Source: Dysgonomonas sp. Marseille-P4361 (GTDB lineage Bacteria > Bacteroidota > Bacteroidia > Bacteroidales > Dysgonomonadaceae). Taken from it: a stretch of 64,000 nt of DNA. The stretch covers positions 310,001-374,000 of the forward strand of contig NZ_OPYL01000001.1 in NCBI RefSeq assembly GCF_900343125.1. The letters run 5' to 3'. This document shows, in pieces, positions 10,246-20,973 of the stretch (the first letter of the stretch is position 1; each line of letters starts with the position of its first letter). Made by a program: the position numbers and the translations under genes. Below the pieces are notes generated by a model that saw nothing but the letters and a program-made list of their open reading frames with translations, made no database searches and was not told where the DNA came from.

Positions 10246-10346
10246 GAGAAGCTCTACAACAACGTACAAAAGCAAGACAAAATAGGTGTTAATGATTGTT
10301 TGGTTATATATTGATGGTTAGTATTAGATTCTTTAGAAGAATTGGT

Positions 10347-10380
10347 AAAGGAGGCAATTTAAATTGTCTCCTTTTTCTTT
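10347..10380 (+). terminator. intrinsic terminator after cysK
   Basis: Two 14-base arms (10347-10360 and 10361-10374) pair fully with one G-T wobble and are followed by a T-rich tail. It lies about 100 bases after the cysK stop. Confidence 0.8.
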
Positions 10381-10440
10381 TCTAATCTAAATAAAAAGAG
10401 AAAATTATGGATTTCTCTAATATGAAGCTTATCTTTGTCA

Positions 10441-11394
10441 ATGTTAAAAAACTACATTTTGAAAACGACTTTAGATAAAAAGGTTTCGGTTATTATATGC
10501 TGCTACAATGAAGAGCAGAACATTCCTACAGTAGTAGATGCTATTCACGAGAATCTAAAAAAAACCGGATATCAATATGAGATTATTGCAGTAAACGATG
10601 GTAGCACAGATAACTCTCAAGTGCTGCTAGAAAATATGGCAACCAAAGATCCTCATCTATTTTATATTGAGTTTTCCCGAAATTTCGGACATCAAAATGC
10701 GCTGAAAGCAGGACTTGACAATGCTTCGGGTGATTGCATCATTTCGATGGATGCTGACATGCAGCACCCACCAAGAATGTTACCCGATTTTATAAAGAAA
10801 TGGGAAGAAGGTTATGATATTGTATATACAAAACGGCAAGAAGACCCATCTATCTCTAAAGCAAAACGAACCTCGTCTAATTTATTCTACAACGTTATCA
10901 ACTTCTTGTCAGATATTCATTTAGACAAAGGAGCTGCAGACTTCAGGCTTATGGACAGACGTGCCGCCAACGTGCTAGTCAATATAAAAGGAGGAGATTT
11001 ATTTATCAGAGGGATAATTTCGTGGATCGGCTTTAAGCAATATGCCATTGATTATATGCCCGACAAACGCCTATCGGGAAAAACGAAATATACATTCAAG
11101 AAAATGCTACATCTGGCAGCTCAGGGAATCCTATCCTTCAGCACAAAACCACTGCAAATAGCATTATACCTTGGATTTATCATAGCATTATTATCTCTGT
11201 TGTTTATCCCTTATGCAATCATCAGTCTCATTAGCGGACATGTGATGGCAGGGTGGGTATCGCTAATCCTTACAGTTGCTTTTCTGGGAGGACTACAACT
11301 GTTCATATTAGGAATCATTGGGTTATACATAGGTAGAATCTTTACTCAGACAAAAGGTTTTCCCCCTTACATTATACGAAGTACAAATCTTTAA
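10441..11394 (+). CDS. glycosyltransferase family 2, polyprenyl-phosphate type (GtrB/DPM1-like)
   Basis: A membrane-anchored GT-A glycosyltransferase of about 317 residues. It starts with the nucleotide-binding strand VSVIICCYNEE, has the metal-binding motif MDADMQHPP (about residue 100), and ends with two hydrophobic segments at about 235-260 and 270-300. This layout fits dolichol/undecaprenyl-phosphate sugar transferases such as GtrB or ArnC. The ATG at 10441 is preferred over an upstream in-frame TTG. It is four bases from a polysaccharide deacetylase, so both probably modify a cell-surface glycan. The sugar and acceptor are unknown. Confidence 0.85.
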   Translation: MLKNYILKTTLDKKVSVIICCYNEEQNIPTVVDAIHENLKKTGYQYEIIAVNDGSTDNSQVLLENMATKDPHLFYIEFSRNFGHQNALKAGLDNASGDCIISMDADMQHPPRMLPDFIKKWEEGYDIVYTKRQEDPSISKAKRTSSNLFYNVINFLSDIHLDKGAADFRLMDRRAANVLVNIKGGDLFIRGIISWIGFKQYAIDYMPDKRLSGKTKYTFKKMLHLAAQGILSFSTKPLQIALYLGFIIALLSLLFIPYAIISLISGHVMAGWVSLILTVAFLGGLQLFILGIIGLYIGRIFTQTKGFPPYIIRSTNL

Positions 11395-11398
11395 AAAG

Positions 11399-12184
11399 AT
11401 GGCACATAAAATATTATTAAGCTTTGATATTGAAGAATTCGAAATGCCAAGAGAGTATGGAGATCCCATCCCTTTCGAACAACAAATGGAGGTATCGATA
11501 GCTGGAACTACCCGCATATTGGATTTACTATCAAAACATCAGATAAAAGCAACATTCTATACAACGGCTAATTTTGCACAGCATGCACAAGCTATCGTAA
11601 AGCGAATTGTAGACGAAGGGCACGAGTTGGCTTCGCACGGATATGTTCATGACCATTTCGAGCCTCCTCATCTTAAGATGTCCAAAGAGATACTGGAAGA
11701 CATTTCACAAACAACCATACACGGCTATAGAATGGCTCGCATGATGCCTGTTCCGGAGGAAGAAGTATATAAGGCCGGCTATGTATACAATTCGTCTATT
11801 AACCCTACATACTTACCGGGTCGGTACAACAAGCTAAATGAGCCCAGGACATATTTCAAAAGAGAAAACGTATGGCAGCTACCTGCATCGGTGACTCCTC
11901 TCTTTAGATTTCCTCTGTTCTGGATATCATTCCATAATCTACCCCTAAAAGTATATTGTATGCTGGCTAACAGAACATTGAAAAAAGACGGGTACCTGAA
12001 CACATACTTCCACCCTTGGGAGTTTATGGATATTGGTCCTAAAGAGAAATATAATTTCCCTTTTTACGTCACAAAGAATACTGACACCAAAATGGTAGAA
12101 AGGTTCGATAAATTTATAGAGTGGGGGAAAAAAAAGGGTTATGAATTCACCCGTTCGTGGGACTTTATCAAGAATTTAGAATAA
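11399..12184 (+). CDS. polysaccharide deacetylase family protein
   Basis: NodB-type carbohydrate esterase of 261 residues. The N-terminal LSFDIEEFE supplies the metal-binding aspartate pair. The HxxxH motif appears in ASHGYVHDHF (about residues 77-86). The C-terminal YFHPWEF segment resembles the DUF3473 tail found in exopolysaccharide-associated deacetylases. There is no signal peptide, so it probably acts on a cytoplasmic or lipid-linked glycan. It is co-transcribed with the preceding glycosyltransferase (four-base gap). Confidence 0.85.
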   Translation: MAHKILLSFDIEEFEMPREYGDPIPFEQQMEVSIAGTTRILDLLSKHQIKATFYTTANFAQHAQAIVKRIVDEGHELASHGYVHDHFEPPHLKMSKEILEDISQTTIHGYRMARMMPVPEEEVYKAGYVYNSSINPTYLPGRYNKLNEPRTYFKRENVWQLPASVTPLFRFPLFWISFHNLPLKVYCMLANRTLKKDGYLNTYFHPWEFMDIGPKEKYNFPFYVTKNTDTKMVERFDKFIEWGKKKGYEFTRSWDFIKNLE

Positions 12185-12418
12185 TTATTTATCCTTTATT
12201 TCCTCATAGTCAACATATTCTCCCTCGTTTTTAGAAAATTTCTTTGGGGTCGTATTTGTTGACTGAGCATATTGAGATTTATTATTGGCTTTACGCTGTT
12301 TCGCTTTTGGTTTTTGAGAACCTCCTCCGAAAAAGCGAATCACCCTTCCAAAAAGGACAACAATAATAAAAAAACCAAAAAACCCGAATAAAGCTAAGAG
12401 TAATAGAAATTTAATCAT
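12185..12418 (-). CDS. DUF4834 family small membrane protein
   Basis: A 77-residue protein with one strongly hydrophobic N-terminal segment (residues 1-28). A lysine/glutamine-rich linker and an acidic tail ending in YVDYEEIKDK follow. The pattern matches the Bacteroidota DUF4834 family, whose function is not known. It is convergent with the deacetylase gene, with stop codons abutting. I know no function and infer only membrane location. Confidence 0.65.
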   Translation of the reverse strand: MIKFLLLLALFGFFGFFIIVVLFGRVIRFFGGGSQKPKAKQRKANNKSQYAQSTNTTPKKFSKNEGEYVDYEEIKDK

Positions 12419-12451
12419 CGATATATCATCATTAAAGTCTTAGCAAAGATA

Positions 12452-13270
12452 CTAAATATTTTCTTGATATATATTATCCGTACTCACTATCATGCTTATC
12501 CAGCTAGAACTATAAGCCTTGAAGCACCCTAAGACATCGCCCGAAAAATTGGTTGTAGGGTTAGCATCTCCTCCCGAGAAGGAAGTCCACGAACGTAAAA
12601 ATTCATACATCCCGTAATCTATTGACTGCATTTCAATATCTATTTGATCGCCAGTCTCCAGATTTTTATCGTCATTATCTTCTTTATTAAAGAACAAGAT
12701 GCGATGAACCCTTTTACCATCTCTATTCTCATCATTGTGCAGATAAACAGTTCTTAATGGCTTCTCATTTATAGACAACTTAGTATAGTAATAGTTTTTC
12801 TCCCCTTTTGGATCATTAAAAATAACAGACGGAGAGTACCACGATTTATCTCCGGCTTTTACTTCATAGATCCATGTTTCGTCAAGGGAAACAGGATGAG
12901 GTATTGTTGCTTCCGCTTCATACGTTTCACTATCAACTATCACTTTCAGAAAATATGTCACCCCTACTACACCCGGCTCTTTCGATTGATAGTAACCAGA
13001 GCCGACTTCTTCTAAGACTTCGCTATTCATACCCTCATCGTAAAGAATGACTGTCGCTCCCGAAACACGATCATAAGAATCATTATCATAAAAAGATTGC
13101 GTCAGTGAAAGGGTAACTACACAAGGAGTATGATCAGAAATAGAAGCATCAATAACTAAGCGAGGCTCAGCTGATTTCAGGTCAAGTGTCACTTCCTTCT
13201 CACAAGATGCAAAAAGAAAGATTGCTGAAAAAAGAAGAAGTAATTTATATAAAGATTTCATCTTGATCAA
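12452..13270 (-). CDS. DUF4249 domain-containing lipoprotein
   Basis: A 272-residue exported lipoprotein: its N-terminal hydrophobic segment ends in the lipobox FASC (Cys about 23). The body fits the all-beta DUF4249 family, which usually accompanies a TonB-dependent receptor of the outer membrane. Its ATG overlaps the receptor's stop region by four bases, so the two are translationally coupled. It probably sits on the cell surface as a partner of the receptor, somewhat like SusD for SusC; the ligand is unknown. The protein is rather short for the family but has no visible break. Confidence 0.8.
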   Translation of the reverse strand: MIKMKSLYKLLLLFSAIFLFASCEKEVTLDLKSAEPRLVIDASISDHTPCVVTLSLTQSFYDNDSYDRVSGATVILYDEGMNSEVLEEVGSGYYQSKEPGVVGVTYFLKVIVDSETYEAEATIPHPVSLDETWIYEVKAGDKSWYSPSVIFNDPKGEKNYYYTKLSINEKPLRTVYLHNDENRDGKRVHRILFFNKEDNDDKNLETGDQIDIEMQSIDYGMYEFLRSWTSFSGGDANPTTNFSGDVLGCFKAYSSSWISMIVSTDNIYQENI

Positions 13271-15585
13271 AATTTAAAATTCCACGAAATTGAAGGAATT
13301 GCACTAAACAGATATATCATATAAGATTCTGTTTTATTCGGATTATCTACATTCTGCTTCAAGCTATACATATAAGGGTTCTTTCTCGCATAAGCATTGT
13401 ACAAACTAAAGACCAGCTCGGAAGAATATTTCTTTGTTTTCTTTAGCAAGCATGTAGCACCGAGATCTAAACGATGATATGCAGGAGCCCTATACTGATT
13501 TCTTCCTTCATAGTAATATATTGTATGACCATCCACTTCATATTTTCCGGAAGGGAATGTCATCGGATTTCCGGAAGAGAAAACCCAAGTAGCCGAAAGA
13601 GTCCATTTCTTATTAAGGTCATACATCCCTACAATAGAGACATCATGTGTCCGGTCTTGATTAGCTGCATACCATTTACCTTCATTTATTTTATCAATCT
13701 TTCGCTCGCTTTTCGATAGAGTATAACCAATCCAACCATTGAAGCGACCATACTTCTTTTTCAGGAAAAGTTCCAATCCATATGCCCTCCCTTTTCCAAA
13801 CAAAAGTTCTGTTTCAATAACATCTTTAGTACCTACATCTGCCCCGTCCTTAAAATCAATTTGATTCTTCAGGTCTTTATAATAAACCTCGGCGCTGAAC
13901 TCGAACATATTGTCCGAAAAGTTACGAAAATAACCTAACGCGACTTGATTCGCTATTTCAGGTTTTATAAAGTCTGTACTAGCAACCCATCTATCAGTCG
14001 GACTTGCCAGATTTGAAGTAGAGATAAGATGTAGATTCTGAACTGTCCGTGTATAAGCAGCTTTGATGGAGGATACATCATTTAACTGATAAGCAACTGA
14101 TAAGCGAGGCTCTAGATTCAAATAAGTTTTCAGGAATTCACCCTTCTTTGTGGAGATTGTATCTAATAACTCATGTGTTTCTTCATCAAATTTATAATAG
14201 TCACTTCCTCCCAACACACTCAGGCTAGATGCTCGCAAGCCATAGCTAAGCTCTAAATCATCTGTAACTTTAGTCGTATTTGTAGCAAACAGAGCATTTT
14301 CCCACGAATGGCGATGATTGAAAGGCGTCACATCTAAAACAGCCGGGTTCTTGCTTTCCAATTCACCGGGGACAACATTATGATATATTGAGGCAAAACC
14401 CGTCTTCAGCAAGTTCTTATCATTCAACACGAAATTAAATTCCTGATTTAAATTGAAGTCTCGTATATGCGAAGCAATATTCAACCCCGTAGTCATATCA
14501 ACACTTACATTGTATGCATAATCAGTATATGAAAGAGTTGTTGTAGAAGCTTTGTTTGCATCAAAAATATGATTCCATTTCAAACTTGCAATAGCATTAC
14601 CCCAATCCATTTCAGCTACACCATTGAGGCCTAATTTGTCTTTCCCGTAATAAGCCGTCAACGTAAGCTTATCCTTGTTGGATAAGAAATAACTCAACTT
14701 GGCATTCAAGTCGTAGAAATACAATTTCGAGTCTTTAATCTGGCTTACTCCTGCCAATCTGGCAAGCGCATCTGCATAAGTACGGCGACCCGAGACAATG
14801 AACGAAGATCGCTCTTTCTGCAAAGGACCTTCTACAGTCAGTCTTGAAGAGATAAGCCCTATTCCTCCCGACACATGATAATCTTTCATATCTCCATCTC
14901 GCATCTGAACATCTAATGTAGAAGATAGCCTTCCTCCATATTGAGCAGGCATAGATCCTTTATAGATCGTCATATCGTCAACTGCATCTGAATTGAAAGT
15001 AGAGAAAAAACCAAACAGGTGCGAAGGGTTATACACCGTTGCCTGATCTAATAAGATCAAATTCTGATCGCTACTACCACCCCTTACATAGAAACCTGTA
15101 TTCCCCTCTCCGGCTGTTTGTACTCCGGGAAGTAGCTGAATCGTTTTCAGAATATCTTTTTCACCAAGTAATACAGGAATTTTATTTATCACTTGTATCT
15201 CCAGTTTTTCTACACCAGATTCTACTTGCTTTACATTCTGATCCGAACGCACTGCTGTTACTTCTACTTCTTGGAGAGAGACATCATCTGCAGATAATCC
15301 TATATCCAAGATTCTGTTTCCTTCTATCTTGACTTTCTCTTCATGAGTATAAAAACTCAACAACTTAAAAACAATAGTATAAGAGCCCTGAGACAGAGAC
15401 AGCTCATATTCTCCCGTCTCTTTACTGAATGTCCCGATGTGAGGTAATTCTTTTACACCGACAGACACACCTATCAAAGGTTCTTTATTCTCGTCATTGT
15501 AAACTTTTCCCTGTATAGTGTAGCTGTTTTGAGAAATTATACTGATACTAAAAAGAAAAAAGAATATCGTAGTAAGAAATTTCAT
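13267..15585 (-). CDS. TonB-dependent receptor with carboxypeptidase-like regulatory domain
   Basis: Outer-membrane beta-barrel importer of about 772 residues. The ATG at 15585 is preferred because a signal peptide starts there and ends near SQNSYT; the in-frame start 42 bases upstream adds an unlikely leader. In order: signal peptide, carboxypeptidase D regulatory-like domain (about 20-105), a plug domain containing LLPGVQTAGEG and FYVRGGSSDQNLILLD, then a barrel to the C-terminal aromatic ending ISWNFKF. It forms a pair with the DUF4249 lipoprotein. It lacks the SusC signature and has no SusD neighbour, so substrate is open. Confidence 0.9.
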   Translation of the reverse strand: MKFLTTIFFFLFSISIISQNSYTIQGKVYNDENKEPLIGVSVGVKELPHIGTFSKETGEYELSLSQGSYTIVFKLLSFYTHEEKVKIEGNRILDIGLSADDVSLQEVEVTAVRSDQNVKQVESGVEKLEIQVINKIPVLLGEKDILKTIQLLPGVQTAGEGNTGFYVRGGSSDQNLILLDQATVYNPSHLFGFFSTFNSDAVDDMTIYKGSMPAQYGGRLSSTLDVQMRDGDMKDYHVSGGIGLISSRLTVEGPLQKERSSFIVSGRRTYADALARLAGVSQIKDSKLYFYDLNAKLSYFLSNKDKLTLTAYYGKDKLGLNGVAEMDWGNAIASLKWNHIFDANKASTTTLSYTDYAYNVSVDMTTGLNIASHIRDFNLNQEFNFVLNDKNLLKTGFASIYHNVVPGELESKNPAVLDVTPFNHRHSWENALFATNTTKVTDDLELSYGLRASSLSVLGGSDYYKFDEETHELLDTISTKKGEFLKTYLNLEPRLSVAYQLNDVSSIKAAYTRTVQNLHLISTSNLASPTDRWVASTDFIKPEIANQVALGYFRNFSDNMFEFSAEVYYKDLKNQIDFKDGADVGTKDVIETELLFGKGRAYGLELFLKKKYGRFNGWIGYTLSKSERKIDKINEGKWYAANQDRTHDVSIVGMYDLNKKWTLSATWVFSSGNPMTFPSGKYEVDGHTIYYYEGRNQYRAPAYHRLDLGATCLLKKTKKYSSELVFSLYNAYARKNPYMYSLKQNVDNPNKTESYMIYLFSAIPSISWNFKF

Positions 15586-15837
15586 ATTTAAAATTTTACT
15601 TAATTGAAAGTCATACATTCCTTTCAACGGAGTGATCCCTTATTTATTTGCTTAAGGATAAGCAAAGATAAAACATATTCGCTTAGAAATAGTTTTTATC
15701 GATCAATTGATTACAAAAAGAGTTATCGCCACAGAAAGGCTCTACCAATACAATAAACGGCATGCACAGCTTTCAGGTTCATTCATCTTTTTATAGAAGT
15801 ATAAAATAGACGATTAAGATATCTCCTCATTTTTTCG

Positions 15838-15845
15838 TATTTTTG
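15838..15845 (+). promoter_or_regulatory. -7 promoter element of uvrA
   Basis: TATTTTTG matches TAnnTTTG and lies 19 bases before the ATG at 15865; a -33 element is weak. Confidence 0.45.
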
Positions 15846-15864
15846 TATCTATTTTTTGGAAAAT

Positions 15865-18651
15865 ATGTCAGAAGAGAAAAATATATTCATCAAGGGTGCT
15901 AGGGTCAACAACTTAAAGAACATAGATGTTGAAATACCTCGCAATAAGTTTGTTGTTATCACCGGCTTATCCGGATCGGGAAAATCTTCACTTGCATTTG
16001 ATACATTGTATGCCGAAGGACAGCGTCGTTATGTAGAAAGTCTTTCTGCTTATGCACGCCAGTTCTTGGGAAGGATGAACAAACCCGAAACCGATTATAT
16101 CAAAGGAATACCTCCGGCTATTGCAATCGAGCAACGTGTCAGCTCACGAAACCCCAGATCGACAGTCGGCACCTCTACGGAAGTATATGAATATCTCAGA
16201 CTTCTGTTCGCACGAATAGGAAAAACCATATCACCCGTATCTGGTCAGGAGGTAAAGAAACATCAAGTCAGCGATATTGTTGACAAGATGCTTACTTACC
16301 CGAAAGATACACGCTTGGTCATTCTTACAAAGATAATCCTCCGCGACAATCGAACTCTGGCAGAACAATTAGATATTTTACTCAAAGAAGGCTTCTCTCG
16401 CGTAGAAATTGCCGGAAAGTTTGAACGTATTGATGATATATTAGCCTCAGGAGCAGAACACAAACCTGGTGATCTTCTCTTGGTTATAGACCGTTTGACG
16501 TGTGATAACGATGCTGCAAATATCAGCCGTTTCTCAGAATCTATCGAAACCGCCTTTTTTGAAGGAGAGGGCGAATGTATTATCCGATTCTATGCAGGGA
16601 AAGAAATTGAGTCATTCGATTTCTCCCGCCATTTCGAAGCTGACGGAATAGAGTTTGAAGAACCAAACGACCTTATGTTCAGTTTCAATAGTCCGGTTGG
16701 CGCTTGTCCCATATGCGAAGGGTTCGGAAAGGTAATGGGCATCGACGAAGATTTAGTCGTCCCGAACAAAGGATTGTCTGTATATGAAGATGCTGTTGTT
16801 TGTTGGCGAGGGGAGAAAATGAGCGAATGGAAAAAAGAATTCATTCTTGCTTCGCAGGAATATGACTTCCCGATACATCGCCCCTATTTCGAGTTGTCTC
16901 AAAAAGAAAGAGATCTGTTATGGCATGGAGCAAAAGGTCTTCATGGTATCGACGATTTCTTCAAGATGGTAGAAGAAAACCAATACAAAATACAGTATCG
17001 TGTCATGCTGGCTCGCTATAGAGGAAGAACGACTTGTCCTTCATGTAAAGGGGCAAGATTGAAACCGCAGGCACTCTATGTACATGTAGGCGACAAAACG
17101 ATTGCAGACTTGGTCTTAATGCCTATTTCTGAATTAAAAAATTTCTTCGACAATCTGAATCTGAACGAAACAGAAGCAGCCATAGCTAAACGATTGTTGA
17201 CAGATATAAACATAAGAATACAATACCTTATAAATGTTGGGTTGGGTTACCTGACTCTTAACCGTTTGTCAAATTCACTTTCGGGAGGAGAAAGCCAGCG
17301 GATAAATCTGGCTACTTCTTTAGGCAGTAGCTTGGTAGGCTCTCTTTATATACTAGACGAACCTAGTATCGGACTTCACTCTCGAGATACTGACCTTCTT
17401 ATCAAAGTATTGCGAGAATTAAAAGATATAGGTAATACTGTTGTTGTTGTAGAACATGATGAGGAAATAATCCGTGCAGCAGATTACATCATCGATATGG
17501 GACCTAAGGCCGGACGTCTGGGAGGAGAAGTTATTTATCAAGGAGATGTTACCGGACTGAAAAAACACACTGATAGTTACACAGTACGCTACCTGAATGG
17601 TGAAGAAAAGATAGAAGTACCTGCTGTCCGTCGCAAATGGAATAACTATATAGAGATCAAAGGAGCAAGACAAAACAATCTGAAAAATATAGATGTCAAG
17701 TTTCCTCTAAATGTAATGACTGTTGTAACGGGAGTTAGCGGCTCAGGGAAATCATCTTTGATTTGCGATGTTCTTTATACAGCACTTGAACGTCATTATA
17801 AAGAAAAAGGAGAACAAATCGTACAATATAGCGGACTAGAAGGAGATCTAAACCTCATCAAAGAAATTGAGATGGTTGACCAAAACCCTATCGGTCGTTC
17901 ATCACGTTCCAATCCTGTAACCTATATAAAAGCATACGATGAGATACGGAAGCTATTTGCTGAACAACCTTTAGCTAAACAGATGCACTTTACTCCCGCC
18001 TTCTTTTCTTTCAATGTAGAAGGTGGTCGTTGCGAAGAGTGTGCCGGAGAAGGTAAAATCCTTGTCGAAATGCAATTTATGGCCGATGTTTTGCTCGAGT
18101 GCGAAGTCTGCAAAGGCAAGCGATTCAAACAAGATATACTTGATGTGCAATACAGAGGGGCTAGCATCTACGATGTGTTGGAAATGACTATCGATCAGGC
18201 TATCGAATTCTTTGGAGAAGGAAAAGGAAACGCGGAGAAAAAAATAGTAAAAAGGCTAAAACCTCTACAAGATGTAGGCTTAGGTTATGTTAAACTAGGG
18301 CAATCTTCATCTTCTCTTTCGGGAGGAGAGAACCAGCGTGTAAAATTGGCTTTCCACTTGGCTGATGAGAAACCTGAACCAACCTTATTCATTTTCGACG
18401 AGCCAACTACCGGATTGCATTTCCACGATATCAAAACTCTTTTGAAAGCTTTTGATGCTTTAATAAAGAGAGGACATACAATTATCATCATCGAGCATAA
18501 TATGGATGTAATAAAATGTGCCGACCATATTATAGATATAGGTCCTGAGGGAGGAAAAGAAGGAGGAAGTATTGTCTGTGAAGGAACTCCCGAAACAATT
18601 GCTAAATGCGAAAAATCATATACCGGACAGTTTCTTAAAGAGAAATTATAA
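15865..18651 (+). CDS. uvrA: excinuclease ABC subunit A
   Basis: DNA damage sensor of nucleotide excision repair; a dimeric ABC ATPase that loads UvrB. About 928 residues from the ATG at 15865 (an in-frame TTG nine bases earlier is less likely). Both ATPase modules are complete, with P-loops GLSGSGKSS and GVSGSGKSS and ABC signatures LSGGESQR and LSGGENQR. Zinc-binding cysteine pairs appear in [24 protein letters not shown] and CEVCKGKRF. Length and motifs are of the main UvrA type rather than the shorter UvrA2 paralogues. Confidence 0.96.
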   Translation: MSEEKNIFIKGARVNNLKNIDVEIPRNKFVVITGLSGSGKSSLAFDTLYAEGQRRYVESLSAYARQFLGRMNKPETDYIKGIPPAIAIEQRVSSRNPRSTVGTSTEVYEYLRLLFARIGKTISPVSGQEVKKHQVSDIVDKMLTYPKDTRLVILTKIILRDNRTLAEQLDILLKEGFSRVEIAGKFERIDDILASGAEHKPGDLLLVIDRLTCDNDAANISRFSESIETAFFEGEGECIIRFYAGKEIESFDFSRHFEADGIEFEEPNDLMFSFNSPVGACPICEGFGKVMGIDEDLVVPNKGLSVYEDAVVCWRGEKMSEWKKEFILASQEYDFPIHRPYFELSQKERDLLWHGAKGLHGIDDFFKMVEENQYKIQYRVMLARYRGRTTCPSCKGARLKPQALYVHVGDKTIADLVLMPISELKNFFDNLNLNETEAAIAKRLLTDINIRIQYLINVGLGYLTLNRLSNSLSGGESQRINLATSLGSSLVGSLYILDEPSIGLHSRDTDLLIKVLRELKDIGNTVVVVEHDEEIIRAADYIIDMGPKAGRLGGEVIYQGDVTGLKKHTDSYTVRYLNGEEKIEVPAVRRKWNNYIEIKGARQNNLKNIDVKFPLNVMTVVTGVSGSGKSSLICDVLYTALERHYKEKGEQIVQYSGLEGDLNLIKEIEMVDQNPIGRSSRSNPVTYIKAYDEIRKLFAEQPLAKQMHFTPAFFSFNVEGGRCEECAGEGKILVEMQFMADVLLECEVCKGKRFKQDILDVQYRGASIYDVLEMTIDQAIEFFGEGKGNAEKKIVKRLKPLQDVGLGYVKLGQSSSSLSGGENQRVKLAFHLADEKPEPTLFIFDEPTTGLHFHDIKTLLKAFDALIKRGHTIIIIEHNMDVIKCADHIIDIGPEGGKEGGSIVCEGTPETIAKCEKSYTGQFLKEKL

Positions 18652-18653
18652 AA

Positions 18654-18679
18654 AAGAGAGGCTCAAAAGAGTCTCTCTT
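18654..18679 (+). terminator. hairpin terminator after uvrA
   Basis: Eleven-base arms (18654-18664 and 18669-18679) with one G-T wobble and an AAAA loop lie just after the uvrA stop. The short T tract suggests moderate strength; it may also serve the convergent GH127 gene. Confidence 0.6.
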
Positions 18680-18690
18680 CTTGTATAACA

Positions 18691-20595
18691 TTATTTCTCT
18701 ACCATCTTTTGAGGCAGCCAAGTGCAAATATTAGTTCCACTCCATCCATCTGCAGAGGCATAATCAATCATACGAATCTCTCCATCGGTAGTTGGCACTA
18801 TAAACTCCATTCGTACTGTAGCTAAGGAAGGTTTTGTTTTCACAACTTTCACGACTCCTGCTCTATCCGCTTTGATAGTTACTGGTTTATTATAGTACAC
18901 ATCCATCTTTTCATCACGGGTCAACACAATAGGTCCCCATTTGACAGACTGAAAGTCATGTCCCTTAGGGTTGCTTCCATGTGGAGCATCCATTACGCGA
19001 CAAAGCATTTCGAAGGAGATTTCGATACGATCTCCAGATTCCCAATCACGTTTAAGCGATGCATATTCTCCTGATCTTACTTGCAATTTCTTTCCATTGA
19101 CTTTCACTATTGTATTCTCGCTCCACTCAGGAATTCGAAGTTTTATTTCAAAATTTTCTTTTTCCTGCGGTCTTACATCAATGATAACATTACCCGATTG
19201 AGGATAATCTGTTTTAATATTTAAAGAAAGAGACTTCCCTGTTGGGGTTGTCATTCCCACTTGTCCTGCATTGTATAGATTAACTACTAGTCCCAAATCT
19301 GACTTCATTACTGCGATATAAGGAATATAGGCTAATCCCATAGGGCCATTCAAATTGCAACAAGTGACACTCAGATCATCAAAATTTGTACCCCATCCCT
19401 GTATATTTACTTTCGGACCATTCAACAAATTCACGTAGCTGAATCCGTCTCCTTCAGGCTTCATTGCTCCCAATAATCCATTATAGATATATTTTTCTAT
19501 TTCATCCATCGGCGCCGACTCTCCTGTAAGCCTCAAAATATGACTACAATATTTCATCCAGGTTACCCCTACACATGTTTCCATCATGCGTGAAATATCA
19601 GGATTGGTTTGTTCCAATGCTGTATTGTCCCAGCCTTCACCCGCAACTGCCGGATGATAAGGTTGATCGCCTCCACCATTTCCAATAATGGTAATTTCAT
19701 GTTTTCTTATATTATTAAAAAGATTCAAAGCCGATTGTTTCGCCTTTGGGTCTCCGGTAGCACGATAATATTCAACAAGCCCCTCAAATAGCGACATCAT
19801 TTCATATGCCTTAGGGTAATGTCCTGCCATCTGGTGAGGAAGGACATTGTTATATGCCTGTTCAAAGACATTAAAATGCTTAGTCCCTCCCGATGCTACA
19901 ATATATGAGGCAAAATCTAGGTATCGTTGTTCACCTGTCCATTTGTATAAACGCATAAAAGGTTCTAGCAATGTACTCGACTCTATATGACAAGCTTCAT
20001 GTCCTATATTCGTCGCACTCCAACCCAGATCTACAATTTCTTTTTTAGGCGCAGCACCAATCTGATCAATAATACAATCAGCTTGTTTCTTCAGAGATTC
20101 TAAGACTATCGGATCCGAATTTACCCATTCGTAATATTCTTCTAAACCAAGCATGACATACTTTCGTTCCCACAGATCGCCTCTCTCTCCATCAGGCTGT
20201 TCTTTTGCAGGCGTACAACTTATACTTCCATTGGCTTGCTGTGTAGAAAGTATATCCTTCACCGTAGCATCCATAATTGCTTTCAATTCCGGATCTTGTG
20301 TATAACGGTAAAACATACACCCTGAACGTACAGCTTTTCCCCACATTTCGCCCAAAGCAAACTGTTCCCGTCCGTTCCTGAAGAAATTCGCGAATTTAGC
20401 ATAAGGGAGCACCCCTTTATTCCAGTGTTTAATTGAGTTTTGAATATCATTTTCCAAATAACCTGATAGTCTAATCGAATTCGGAGGCAAAGGAGTCAGT
20501 TGATCCCTAACCTGAGCAAATGATATAGATGTAATTAATGACAAAAGAAAAATAATCTGTATTCTACTAGAGAAAGAAAAAGTTGCTGTTTTCAT
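18691..20595 (-). CDS. glycoside hydrolase family 127-like (DUF1680) exported enzyme
   Basis: A protein of about 634 residues with a signal peptide ending near ISFAQ, hence periplasmic or surface. It has the alpha/alpha-toroid sequence pattern of GH127/GH146 beta-L-arabinofuranosidases. The zinc-site motifs known from HypBA1 are visible: a glutamate-x-cysteine in ETCVGV and an adjacent cysteine pair in VTCCNLNG, where the first Cys is the nucleophile in that family. Activity on beta-L-arabinofuranosides is the best guess, but many DUF1680 members are uncharacterised. The gene stands alone with no PUL partners here. Confidence 0.8.
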   Translation of the reverse strand: MKTATFSFSSRIQIIFLLSLITSISFAQVRDQLTPLPPNSIRLSGYLENDIQNSIKHWNKGVLPYAKFANFFRNGREQFALGEMWGKAVRSGCMFYRYTQDPELKAIMDATVKDILSTQQANGSISCTPAKEQPDGERGDLWERKYVMLGLEEYYEWVNSDPIVLESLKKQADCIIDQIGAAPKKEIVDLGWSATNIGHEACHIESSTLLEPFMRLYKWTGEQRYLDFASYIVASGGTKHFNVFEQAYNNVLPHQMAGHYPKAYEMMSLFEGLVEYYRATGDPKAKQSALNLFNNIRKHEITIIGNGGGDQPYHPAVAGEGWDNTALEQTNPDISRMMETCVGVTWMKYCSHILRLTGESAPMDEIEKYIYNGLLGAMKPEGDGFSYVNLLNGPKVNIQGWGTNFDDLSVTCCNLNGPMGLAYIPYIAVMKSDLGLVVNLYNAGQVGMTTPTGKSLSLNIKTDYPQSGNVIIDVRPQEKENFEIKLRIPEWSENTIVKVNGKKLQVRSGEYASLKRDWESGDRIEISFEMLCRVMDAPHGSNPKGHDFQSVKWGPIVLTRDEKMDVYYNKPVTIKADRAGVVKVVKTKPSLATVRMEFIVPTTDGEIRMIDYASADGWSGTNICTWLPQKMVEK

Positions 20596-20607
20596 AATAT
20601 ATTTCAT

Positions 20608-20973
20608 TTAAGGAGTTTTACATATAATAAGTTTATGCAAACCAAAACTTTAAGAATATGTATAAATAGCCATATTTAGGTATATGTCTATATTACAGTT
20701 TTTTAATAAAAACGATAGATGGAATGGGCATTTCTAATACTATAAGACCATAGATAACTTTTATTTATATCAAAAAATGATATAACAACATCAGAACTAA
20801 TGATCTACGATATTCTCTATATATAGTAAAGATATCATTTTTTATCAAACTATATTAATTTACCCGTAAATAATATTTTAGAAACTCAATAGTAGAAATT
20901 TTCTATCATACATTTTGGCCATTCTTTCTATAATTATAATTACTTTTGCACGAAATATTAGAACAGTATCGTA
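20608..20973. other. AT-rich divergent intergenic region
   Basis: 366 bases between the divergent GH127 and DUF2625 genes, very AT-rich, with no ORF. It contains TACTTTTG at 20941-20948, a -7 element 26 bases before the DUF2625 start. I see no riboswitch-like structure and no clear promoter for the GH127 gene. Confidence 0.5.

Noticed and set aside
10430-10437. TATCTTTG as promoter of the glycosyltransferase gene
   Set aside because: It lies only three bases before the ATG, so the transcript would start inside the gene; probably chance.
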